64,000 bases of DNA from Hypoxylon rubiginosum (lineage: Eukaryota; Ascomycota; Sordariomycetes; Xylariales; Hypoxylaceae). Below the pieces are notes generated by a model, which was not told where the DNA came from, ran no database searches, and was given only the letters and a program-made list of their open reading frames with translations. This document shows positions 48,501-59,415 of the stretch, one piece after another. Location of the stretch: positions 1,054,001 to 1,118,000 of the forward strand of contig CADCXA010000021.1 of the NCBI GenBank assembly GCA_902806565.1. Direction: 5' to 3'. The stretch's first letter is position 1; every line of letters begins with the position of its first letter. Made by a program: the position numbers and the translations under genes.

Positions 48501-51500
48501 CTCATTCAGCCTTGGGTAGCTCGCTTCGACAGATATGTCAATCCATCAACAAGGCAAGCGTAGGCTACTTGCCGACGCTCAAGAGGGGAGAGAATGATGG
48601 GCATCAGATGTTGCGACTCGCTGGGAGCCTATGGGCAGGAGACGCTCATATTGACATCGCTGCCGTAACTCGAATTGAGACACTATCAGAAGTCGATTCG
48701 GTTGAGGAGAGAACAGGGTCACTTCTCGTTGGTACGTATAAAATATGCGATCCTTTCGATTTACCTCAACTGTGTTGCTAACCGGCACGTTTCCATATAT
48801 GCAGATTTGCCTCCTTATCACTGGACGTACCCTAAGTACACATTCGCCGAATCGCGGATCAGTCGAGAGCAGCGCAACATGAGCGAACCGCGTCATGACA
48901 TTCTCGGCCGTCGGGTCACCGGAGTCTCTACGTTAGATTCGCTATGGCGGAATGTCTTGCGCCAGAGAGACTTACCTTGGATAGCTCATCACCGGCTCGG
49001 CGGAGAGGTGATGCTACCAGCAACCGGCTACCTTGCCTTGGCGATGGAGGCAATTACGCAAGTCAACGCAGAATCCGAAGAAATCCTACCAATTTACAGC
49101 TACACTATGCGAGACGTAGCCATAACATCGGCTATCGTTGTTCCAGATGATGATGAGGGGACGGAGACCCTATTTCATCTCCAGCCCATGGATAACAACC
49201 CTAACGGATCCAAAATTAGGAATACAACTCGGTGGTTCCAATTCCTTGTGTCTTCTTGTTCGTACGGCACTTGGAAAGAAGCTGCAAGAGGGTTGGTCGC
49301 TCTTAACGTAAAGGGGCAGGCCTCCGACCACAAACCCCAAGCATTACCGGACACACAGCACCGCGCTGCTCACATTGACTGGCTTGATAAGAACCGCACT
49401 GTCGGCTTTGACCTCGGCCCAGCATTCCACCACATCCGTGATATTTATACAAACGGGGAATTTCATGTCACTCGAGGGGACATGGGAATCAGCAGAGAGT
49501 GTGGCCTGATACAGGCTGAGTCTCGCTACGTACTACATCCTACTATTCTGGATTCGTGCCTGCAACCATTCCACGCGACGATGCACCGGGGGAGGATCGA
49601 CGACCTACGATGTGGCGCAATCCCAACACACTTTGGAGAGGTTACTGTTTTCCCTCCGTCGGATGAGCAGCTTGCCAATCGGTGTGTCGTGCAGAACTGG
49701 TGCCCCCGGCTGGGCAACATAGCATTCTCGTCTAACGTGCAGCTCATTGCGTACGATGGCAAGCTCTTGGTAGATATGACCGATTCAAGGTCGGTCTTGT
49801 ACCGGGCTGCTCTTCCGCCAGAGATGAAGGACAACTTGCAACGGGACCTCTACATGAAGTTGGATTGGAAAATCGACGCCGACTACCTAGGCTGGGCAGA
49901 CGATACGCAATCGCTGCCGGATCTACCGCTGATGAATGGCGTCTTAGATATTCTTCTGCATAAAGACGCTGCAGCGGATGTTCTATCTTTGGACGACTCT
50001 CTCACTCAGATGATCCTGGCTATCAGGCCGTCGCTTGCGATAACTGTTGCCGCTTCAGGACAGAAAGCCAAAGATGACCTCAAAGCTCGTTATGCTGCGT
50101 ATGAAGCTCTTAGGTTCGTTGACAGTGACCTTGATATCTACGATGATCTTGATATCTCGAGCATTACCGGGCTCAATCGGCGATACGACTTAATTGCAAT
50201 CCCTGCAATGGACCGGGTTCGGGGAAAACCTTTAGAGGATGTTCTCGGAATCCTCAATCCAACTGGTAGCTTGGCCGTTCGGGTCAGCGCCAATGCTAGC
50301 GAAGAATGGAACCGTGCCCTGAAAGAAAGGGGGTTCTCACATGTTATTGACCAGGTGTTACCCGATGGCATTATTTTGAAGATAGCCACACAACGGGTCA
50401 CGATATCGGACAACTTCCAACCACGCTACGACGGAGTACTCTTGGTTTATCGGCACGAGCCTACGTCTGTCCTCTCGGCCATCTCTAAAACGTTAAAGTA
50501 TCGTGGCCAAAACGTGCGTTCGCTGCCAATCAGCTCCGTCGGGCAGGTCTCGGGCGAACAAGTCATCCTGCTAGCCGACGCGGAGGGTCCATTTCTCGCC
50601 CACCTAGATGAGCAAGGTTTAAATGGGTTAATAAATCTTATTAAGAGCGCGCCAGCAATGATTTGGGTGACGTGTGGCGGTTTGCTGACAGGCGACAGAC
50701 CAGAGTATGGCATGACCGCGGGTGCCGTTCGGACCCTCCGCCGCGAGAATGCGTCTTTAGATCTCGTAACTGTCGACTTGGATTCCAGTACCACGTCCCA
50801 AAGCCGTGCGCCTGTTCTACTTGCGGACATCGTCACCCGCCAGCGAACCGAAGGCAGAAATGGGGAGACCGAATATTATGTGCATAACGGCGCAGTCTAT
50901 GTCGGACGGTTGGTCCCAAATCGTGACTTGAACCGACAGTTCGTGCCCGACTCGGGCGAAACAACCACCGTCTATCAGTGTGATCGCCCTGCAATAAGGG
51001 CAGGGTTTGAGAACGGAGCAGGTGTGTTCTTTCCCGACAGCCGAACGTCGGAGACTTTGAGGCCTGATGAGGTAGAAGTACATATGGCGGCCATAGGCCT
51101 CTCAAGCCTTGACGGTGCCGACGAGTCGACGTTTTTCAGCCACGAGATAGTTGGAACAGTAACTCGTACTGGATCACAGGTGGATCACTTACAGCCTGGC
51201 ACGAAAGTGGCCGGCTTTGCGCTGGACCGTTTCGCAACCTTCCAACGGACTTCCTCAAAACTTGTACAACCCCTACCAGATGGCTGCTCATTAACGGAGG
51301 CGGCAACTTTGCCTTCAGCGTTTGCTACCGCCTTTTACGGCTTCGAGACCTTGGCGAGAATTGTGTCGGGAGAAAATGTAGTAATTATGGACGGTATGGG
51401 TGCTGTAGCCTTGGCCGCGATTCAACTCTGTCGGGTATTCGATGCAAATGCCATTGTGGTTACCTCGTCTCCGGTCACAATAGAATACATTTGCAATGAT

Positions 51501-53321
51501 AACCTGCTTCCATCGCATCGGGTAATCAATAGCAATGACGGGAACATCGAGTCAAGGTTGCGGGAGGCAACAGGTGCAAAAGGGGTGGATATTATATTCT
51601 GCTCGACAGATGTTGATGAAGCAACCGTCATTGAGTGCGGCCGAAACCTGGCACTATTTGGCAGAGTGGTCACTTTTGGCAACAGGAGAAACTACTACTC
51701 GATTATATCTCGTTTGTCACAGCATACCGAGGATGTAAGTCTCTTCCATTTCGACCTTGCCGAGATCATCAGACATAGGACGGGATCAATATCAAGGTAA
51801 ATTTCCCCAATGCTCCTCTCCGCTTTTAGAGTATTTGAACTAATCAGTTGAAGTGTTCTCAGCCGGACCTTGGAACTCTATGGTGCTGGTGATATCAAGC
51901 CGCTCCGCCCACTTACGATTAAGGGGCCCGCCGAGATTAACGAGGCTCTCCAGTCCATCCCAAGTGATATGGGACTAGGAAAATTTGTGGTTTCATATGA
52001 CGAGGATGCAGCTTTCAAGGTCAGACTTCGGGATTTATGAATATGTGCTCGGCTAATCCTTTTAACACAGGTCACCCCCTCACGGACGCCACTGAGATTC
52101 AAAGAGGACGCTACTTATTTAATGGTAGGTTGTCTTGGAGGGCTTGGGCGCCAAGTAGCTCTTTGGATGGCCAGTCGAGGCGCGAAGCACCTCGCTTTTA
52201 TATCGAGGACAGGGACAGTCAACCCAGCAGCTGCAGATGTCGTCCAGTCCCTCCAAGACCAAGGTGTGGAAGCACTGGTATTGCGCGCAGACATCATGCA
52301 TAAAGATGAGCTGGCCGACGCTATCGACAAGATTGGGCATACTTTTCCTATACGTGGCATCGTCAATGCAGCTAACGTCTTCCACGACACTGTCTTTCTA
52401 AATATGACGATGGACGCCTGGAAAGAGGTAGTCGATACGAAAGTCAGGGGTTCCCGCAACTTGCATGAGATATTTCAGCACGAACCTCTCGACTTTTTCG
52501 TTATGACTAGCTCCGTTGCATCGACACTGGGATCCAGTGGACAGACCAGCTATAGCGCTGGTATGTACTTCCTTTCCAAGAAGTCCGCGTCTTACAGCTC
52601 CGAGCTTCAAGCTAATATATTGCTTCTAGCAAACGCATTCCTCGATTCCCTCGCGCGGCACCGCCGAGCACGCGGCCTCCCTGCCGTCTCGCTCATCCTC
52701 CCGGCCATTTTCGGGATCGGCCACATCGCTGAAGACCCCGAGATCGAAAAGTCTATCGCGATGAAAGGCATGTACGGGATCCGGGAGAAGGAGATGCTCG
52801 AAGCATTCGAGGTGGCCATGACGCCGCAGAGCGCACTGCCTACTGATGTTGACCACGTCGTAGTAGGTATTCAGCCCCGCCGCTTCGGGCGTGCCGTGGA
52901 GGCATCTGGCGCCCATGTTCCTTGGAGAGATGATCCGCGCCTCAATTGGATGGCAACTGCAATGGAGGAGCAGGCTAGACATGATCCTGCGAAGGGTCAT
53001 GGAAGGATAGGAGGCGCCAGTACGGACAATATACTAGCCACGATCCGAGGTGCGCTTAGCGCGGAGCAGGCAACGGAGGCTGTCGCGGCACACTTGAGTC
53101 GGCGACTAGGACGATTGCTGATGATCGAAGACGAAGTTATTCAGATGACACAGAAATCGATCGCCAGCTATGGACTCGATAGCATGATCGGCGCCGAGTT
53201 CCGCAATTGGATTTTCCGCGAGTTTAAGGTCGACATACCCTTCCAGCAGCTTCTGGCCGGCAGCTTTACCATTCCCGAGTTGGCAAAGATGTTATGTAAG
53301 AACGCGACGGAGGGATTTTAG
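45538..53321 (+). CDS. Highly reducing polyketide synthase (KS-AT-DH-psiMT-ER-KR-ACP)
   Basis: Twelve exons: 45538-45589, 45656-46130, 46182-46490, 46554-46782, 46828-46951, 47018-47497, 47601-47873, 47937-48731, 48805-51796, 51863-52019, 52071-52560 and 52630-53321, about 2355 residues with phase kept throughout. KS: NTACSST (Cys183), ECHGTGT (His322), NIGHSE (His362). [15 protein letters not shown] and GHSSGE (Ser646). [13 protein letters not shown] (His975) and HPTILDS (Asp1162). The region about 1260-1590 holds only a pseudo-methyltransferase/structural-KR remnant with no SAM-binding glycine motif. ER (about 1620-1900): the usual GGVGQA loop is replaced by [20 protein letters not shown], Ser2110, Tyr2123. 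ACP: GLDSM, Ser2310. No thioesterase. It should build a reduced, probably unmethylated chain in the cytosol from acetyl/malonyl units; product unknown. Confidence 0.93.
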
Positions 53322-53592
53322 CCCGGATTCCTTATTTTCGCGGCGGCAACGTGGTAGTACACAGAATTACGCCGTTGAGATGTGGGATGGCGACGACGCT
53401 AATCTTGACCATGTGTGTAAGTGCACTTTCGTGTAACCAATAGAAGTAATGTGGTAAGACGTTGGCCCCTTCAGTCCCTTATGAGCCAAGATCGACTGTT
53501 GAGCCCCTCGTCTTCCGCCCTTGACGGGAAACGAGGGCTTGCTACCGCGTGTCCGGTAGCTTGTTGGTATCTCTTATTGAAGTAGAATTGAC
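53322..53592. other. PKS / GST spacer
   Basis: A 271-base gap between the PKS stop and the predicted GST start, in the same direction. It should hold the PKS poly(A) site and the GST promoter. No separate gene seen. Confidence 0.4.
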
Positions 53593-54637
53593 ATGCGGAG
53601 TGAGCTCTAGCTTACCTATCACCTTAATTCCGAAGAAAAGGTTATCCCTCAGCCTATCCGTGTGTGGTTGACTCGTAAGTTACGGCTGGACCACTTTCTG
53701 ATCTGACTGCCAGCTTACTTCCTGCCAGCTCCGGGTCCTAACTCTTGGAAGGTAAATGACGCCTACAGGACCAGACTTCAAACCAAACTTCTCACTAGAA
53801 ATCATAGGTAATCGTGGTTCTCGAGGAGCTGCAAGTCCCCTATGAGATTGTGTCCTTCCGGTTTGAAGACGTCAAGAAAAAGCCATTCATAGACATTAAT
53901 CCCAATGGCCGCGTTCCAGGTACCCACTCCATCTCATAATAGTTCCTGTACCTGAACCTGATAAAGATCCTAATAATCACAGCCATTGTGGACCCAAACA
54001 ATGACATTACATTATGGGAGTCGGGCGCCATCATCACTTATCTCATCGATAACTATAATCCCAAGAGGCTTATTACCTACGACACTCTCAGAGAGAAGAA
54101 CCATCTGAACCAATGGCTGCATTTTCAGATGAGTGGACAGGGCCCCTACTGGGGTACTGCGGGACAGTAAGACAATATTCTCCTTTACTTTTCGTATCTT
54201 CATACCTTTCTAGTGACTAACATTCGCGGTGTGCAAGCTTCAATGTCCTTCATCCTCTCAAACTCCCTACCGCGATCGAGCGATACAACGACCAAGTGAC
54301 GCGAGTTCTGGGTGTCCTCGATGAATGGCTAGAGGGCAAGGAGTGGCTTGTAGGCGACAAGATAACCTACGCCGACCTCGCGTGGCTTCCCTGGAATGAT
54401 AGACTCGAGAGCGTCTTGCTGTGCCCGGCCGATGACAAATTCGCCGGCTTCCCCAACGTGAAAGCTTGGCACGAACGCATGGCCTCGAGGCCATCGTGGA
54501 AGAAAGCAATGGAAACGAGAGCAAGGCTAATGGATGAGCAAGGTCTCGACTGGCATGGCATGCCTAAGGGAATTGATACTATGAAGGAGTACGAAGAAAA
54601 GATGGCTGCTGACGAAAAAGCTAAAGCTTCGAAGTAA
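53593..54637 (+). CDS. Glutathione S-transferase, Ure2-like, next to the PKS
   Basis: Predicted exons 53593-53599, 53714-53751, 53808-53919, 53983-54166 and 54238-54637, giving 246 residues. From the second exon on the evidence is strong: YFLPAPGPNSWK joins VIVVLEELQVPYEIVSFRFE, then DINPNGRVP joins AIVDPNNDITLWESGAIITYLID with the cis-Pro and the ESG glutathione-binding motif; LNQWLHFQMSGQGPYWG and the C-terminal YADLAWLPWN and FPNVKAWHERM complete the fold. The first exon is only ATG CGG A, placed by phase and a GTGAGC donor; there is no in-frame ATG in the next exon, so the start is uncertain. Same strand as the PKS, 271 bases downstream. Such GSTs can add glutathione or isomerise intermediates in fungal pathways, or protect the host. 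Confidence 0.82.
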
Positions 54638-54852
54638 CTAGAAGTCAGTAGCTGAACCCATCAGTAGTCGTCCATGATCTCTTACCGTTTACCTCTTCAA
54701 TTTGGGAATTATTGTCAACTATAATACAGCTTTGATGTGCTGTACGCTGTATTGTAACTTCTAGTAACTAAGCTCATCACCTGATCAGCACCGATTAGAA
54801 ACATCCTGTTTGATACCTTGCCGGCCTTAGACGTAGAATGTAGAGGCTACCT

Positions 54853-56176
54853 CTAATATCGGTCGACATCAACATCTCTAGTGACGTTTATCCCTCCGTT
54901 GTCAAATGTACGAGTCTGCAAGCCGTTCTTGTCGTTGCTTGTAATAACCTGAGAATCGCTCTTCAGGACATTAAAAACCCTACCGGACTCTAGCTCGGTG
55001 GAGTTATTTCCCGGGGACCCGGAGCGCCTGCTTCTCAATGATCTTAGAGAAAAGACTGATCGTACGCTGCGGATAATTGACTCCGGGGCCCTGCCGCCAG
55101 CAACCAGGGGCCCAGAGCATGGTAAACAAGCAGCAATGATAGAACAATTAGGCTCTAGGATCATGAAAATGAATTGAATGGATTGGGTGTCTATATCTAT
55201 TAGCAGACGTGGAAGGATGATCGTTTATGCGACTTACAGACTGCGTTGCCTGTTTGAACGACTTGATTGAGGGACTGGGACACGAGTATCATTCGAACAA
55301 TGGAAGCGACACAGCAGCTTCAAACAGTCAGCAAAAACCAATGATTCAATCGTAGGGTGGCTAACAAGGCGCCCAGCCAGAAAATAAGACCGACTGCGAT
55401 CTTCTTCCTCGTAGGCATATGAAGGCCGAATAGTACAGGAATTGGGAAGCACAGAACGACGACGTCAAGTGCGATGCTAGTTCCTACTTGACCTAGAGCT
55501 AAGGGTGTTGGATTGAACCGACGGCGGCCTTCTCCGGTCCACGAACCGGATACGGGATCAGTCTCGAGTAGTACCAGCTAGAACATGATTAACGCTTGAT
55601 GGCAGTACGAGGATTTATCGACTTGTGAACCTACCAAGAAGAACAGAATACCCCAGCAACTGACCAGTGCAATTGCGATCCATACGGCGACCTGGAACGT
55701 CTTGACGCCGCTGAAGAGTCTCTTATAGAATAAGAGAATAGCAATTTTGACGACCGTTAGGGCGACTTGAACAAGGCATGAGGAAACAAGAATACACTAA
55801 ATCCATAGTCAATCGCCGACATATCATAGACAGACGTCTGCTGGACGGACACGAACCTTCAGTGACTGCGTGGTGCCGACGAGAGGGTCAATTTTGTAAT
55901 AATTGATACCGGTAATTGATCCGAAGACCCATGAATTTATGCTTAGAGATAGAGCAAAAATCTATTTTAATATTAGCCCACGTCTGAAAGCCAGAATAGC
56001 AAAGATAAATGAGTTACCCAAGAAGCTATGATCCACCAGTCATCTGCCTGAAGTGACAGCCGAGTAATTCCACGAGCTTTAAAGCGGAGGTAAATCGCAC
56101 CGAGAGAAACGAGGGGGAATATGACAGAGACAACCACCAGTGGCGTGGTGATTAAGGTGGGCACACGTTGCGACAT
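54853..56176 (-). CDS. Rhodopsin-like (PTH11/SAT4-type) integral membrane protein
   Basis: Six exons from 56176 down: 56018-56176, 55857-55961, 55635-55796, 55366-55577, 55238-55317 and 54853-55190, giving 351 residues. None of the exons is long, so the gene is easily missed. Hydrophobic segments: LITTPLVVVSVIFPLVSLGAI, IFALSLSINSWVFGS, CILVSSCLVQVALTVVKIAI, VAVWIAIALVSCWGILFFL, TSIALDVVVLCFPIPVLFG and VGLIFWLGAFCCVASIVRMI. Family signatures are ADDWWIIASW near the start, LLFYKRLF, FNPTPLALGQ and EPNCSIIAACLPC. The protein ends in a Ser-rich soluble tail. Two donors are unusual (GTTCGT and GTTAGC) but phases agree. This is the second copy of the family flanking the PKS. It could be a receptor, but no function is known. 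Confidence 0.78.
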
Positions 56177-57225
56177 TTTGGATGGTGTCTTGGCTGAGAA
56201 TAGAAAGAAACAATAAGCTTCCAGGAAGACTTGAAGGCTACGGCATGGCCTCGTAGGGAGGTGTGCGAGACCCAGGGTCGTCGCTTCAGAGTGAACTTGG
56301 CCCTGGCTTTACAGATAGCATCCCTTGCGTAGAGTGCGTAGAGCGCGTAGAGCAACACCCTTGCGTAAAACAACAATATCGCTAAAACGGGATATACGAC
56401 TGGTATTTCTGGTGTGCTACATGACTTACCTGTAGGTACCTAAGTACTAATTGCGCTGCCATACTGTATTGACAAGTGATAAAGATAGAATTGCGTTCCT
56501 GGCGATTTTATCGTGTAGCATAGATCTTTACCGACCAGTTCATGAGTTCAAATACTTCCAGTTTGACCGGTTTCTGACATAGATTGCCAAGCGTCTCTTG
56601 TTGCTCTTCTCGTACTCGTTCGTAGTGCCGTCGGATTAGGTACCGCTAACATTGGTCTTGTCAGTTTCGAGTCTTCGACAACATTTCACCTCAGTTCAGT
56701 TGATTCAACATTGTCACCAGTTAAGAAATTCCATAAGTCATTTACAAGCTTAGTCTATTAAGAGTCTAAGTTCTAAAGTCCTATCCTAAGATGGAGATCT
56801 TACATATATAGCCGATCAGCTGATTAGGTAAGCGGGAGCTCGGAGAGCTCTGCTTACGTAACACGACTTTCTCGTGACAAACATGAATCTTTCCCTGGTC
56901 ACTTCTTTCTATACATCATGGTCTTAGTTAGTTATCTTCATTTTGTCAAACTTCTACTTCCTCAAATTGATAGCTTGGAAAGGATTATTCTTCTATACGA
57001 GTTGAGTCAGGTCGAGAAGAACTCTGTCACGGAGTAAATGAAGGGTCAAAGCTGGAGAGGGTCTCTAGGAACTTGATCTCAGATACACGCCATATATTAC
57101 GATAATTACATGATCAAATGATATAATTTATCATAAACTTCGTTAACAATTTGGAAGACTTAATTACGAGTGAGTTACTCATGATGGACCTTTATACCTG
57201 GCTTCTTCTGCTCCCTCCAATTCCA
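56177..57225. other. Gene-poor spacer
   Basis: No coding support on either strand; composition is AT-leaning around 57080-57150. It includes the promoter of the membrane-protein gene (minus strand) and the 3' side of the CorA-like gene. Confidence 0.45.
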
Positions 57226-58693
57226 CTACCAAGACCAACACACAGTGCCAACAGCAAGCACGACAGACGCAATGCTCGCGATCCATACCTCGCTGCGGAT
57301 TTGGATACTCGAACCATGATTTTCCGCCACATCGACTGGCGTTCCATACCAGACCAGTGTACTGCTGAAGAATGACTAATGTCAAGAACCCAGAGGTTAG
57401 TTCGGAAATAGATGTCACAATTCAGGGATAGGGGCTTAAAAAAGACTACGGTGCGTACCAGGACCAGATTCAGCGGAAGATAGAACACGGCAATGGCCTG
57501 CGCCACGTGTGCAAGCTTCAGGCTGGTGTCTTGCTGTAGCTCCTGACCGTGATATGTGAGGATGTTGTTGTACTGCATAATGACAAGGTCAGAATTACTA
57601 CAATAACTTGGCTGGGCGCGAGTCAAATTGCTATGACTGACCATGGACTTCAAATCATCCGACTCGCGAAGAAGCTTGTGCGATGTTTCGATGTAATTGT
57701 CGACCTCCTGAGGAGGTGGAGTTGCTGCTCGTGCGAAAAATTGATCTTGAACTTCTCATATGGGCTTGGTATTGCTATCTGCTGATCCTGTTGATAGAGG
57801 CGGCAAGTACGCCGTTAACATTAGACAGCCTGGCGAGCTCGGTACAAGACGTTTATGGAACAGAGTCTACTCACGAGGACCAGGAATTTTTGGGCAAAAG
57901 AGTCAAGATATTCTCTCCAATTCGCAAGGGCTGCGCGAAGGTATCGAAGGTGTAACGCCATTGGGTGTGGCATCGACTCTACAGTCAGGTCGAAAGCTTC
58001 AGGGGGTTGGATGACGACCCAGGTTGGCTTCATAGAAGCCGAGACACTTTGGTGAAGAGCCGACTGGCGACAGGACCATGGGTCTTCCAGTTCGTCTCTA
58101 TGATGCCGTTCAAAATGCCTAACATTGTAGCATAGCACTGGGTATGCCAAACCATCAGCAATCCCTGTCCTGAAGAAGATATGGTAGCGAAAAAGACTCA
58201 CCCCAAAGTAAGTCATCGTATTTTTCCATCCCGCTTTGGCTGAAGACTAGACAATTGTCCTCCGGTGCAAATGTGCTGTAGCATGACATAAAGTCTTCAT
58301 CCTTCGACGAGAACTTTTGACCCATCCCGACCACGAAGTGCAAAAAGAAGGGTGTGATTCTCGCGATATGGCATGCCACGAAGAAGCCTTCGATGGTGAC
58401 GCCTATCTTGCTCCATGAATTGCCCCGGTTGAGAATTCTATTAACGTGGGGACTCCATCCCCAAGAGTAGCGCGTAGTTCTTCCGGGGTTGATACCCAAT
58501 GAACCTCATCTCTCTCTGCCACGGCCACCCCGACCCTACTCTCGGTCACGTCGTCAACGAACAAGGCTGGGAGCTTGGATTCGAAATCCTTCCACAGGTA
58601 CCCAAGGCCAAATTGGGAGGCTGCTTGGCTCAAGCGGTCTAGAATTGCTTTTGTACCAGACATCTTGGTAGCGGGAACTTGCACAGAAGGCAC
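57226..58693 (-). pseudogene. CorA-like Mg2+ transporter-family gene, probably frameshifted
   Basis: Read from 58693 down. The first frame gives MSGTKAILDRL, then LFVDDVTESRVGVAVAERDE and PTLIEFSTGAIHGAR and stops at 58403-58405. The neighbouring frame continues directly as GVTIEGFFVACHIARITPFF, VGMGQKFSSKDEDFMSCYS. A GTGAGT...CCCAG intron (58138-58201) leads to CYNVRHFERHHRDELEDPWS and ALANWREYLDSF. Further exons can be traced to NILTYHGQELQQDTSLKL and FFSSTLVWYG, and a hydrophobic stretch ending before the TAG at 57226-57228. The order (soluble domain, coiled part, two C-terminal membrane segments) and the wording fit fungal CorA-like proteins, often of unknown role. No splice pair explains the frame change near 58405-58440, so I call a small deletion; a further break near 57710-57740 is possible. 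A sequencing error is the alternative. Confidence 0.5.
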
Positions 58694-59415
58694 GGCGTAA
58701 CATGGTCGATAGGTTTTAGATCACTCTACCACCTTGTACACTTATATAGGTAGGTACCTTCCATAGTTTTCCATCCGGTGTTGCTCTGCCTGACCTGGCC
58801 AATCTGCATAGCCACGCCGGGAGCCTCAATCCCCAACATCCCTAGCCAGGTTACCCCACCCACGGTCATCTTCAAACAGCAAACAGCACGACGCTATTTG
58901 AAATCAACTATATGACATGATGTCTACTCACGTATAAACTAGCGAAAGGAGGTGACATAACAGATTTCCGGCCGCTCGTACCACCGGTATATCGGATTGG
59001 TAGCTTCAGTCAGTTCGATGCGGGACTCGTCAACACAGCATGTGTCGACCCACGCGTATCGAATTCCGGCCCGCCACGCCATCTTGGTACGTGTTCTTAC
59101 CTTTATGAGATGGATCTCTCATGCCCTTAAATGACTCCTCCTCATCCTACGTATGGGAGAAGATGACTGCATGATCGAAGGGTACAGATGTGTCAAGGGA
59201 GGATAGATTCTCGAAATACGTACGAGTGTATTTCTCAGTCACCATTCTAGATCATTCATTTATCTCTACTTCGCATTTGGACTTTAGGTACCTAGGTAGA
59301 CGTACACGACCCGGTAGCTCACAACCAAGACTGGCATAACCAGTATTTTAGCACTTTTCTAGTGTTGCCCTGAATTCAATCGCTCTTTTTATCTATCCAA
59401 ATACTACCCATTAAT
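58694..59415. other. Spacer before UAP1
   Basis: No coding support. It contains a TACCTAGGTA palindrome at 59289-59298. It marks the boundary between accessory content and the housekeeping gene UAP1. Confidence 0.45.
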
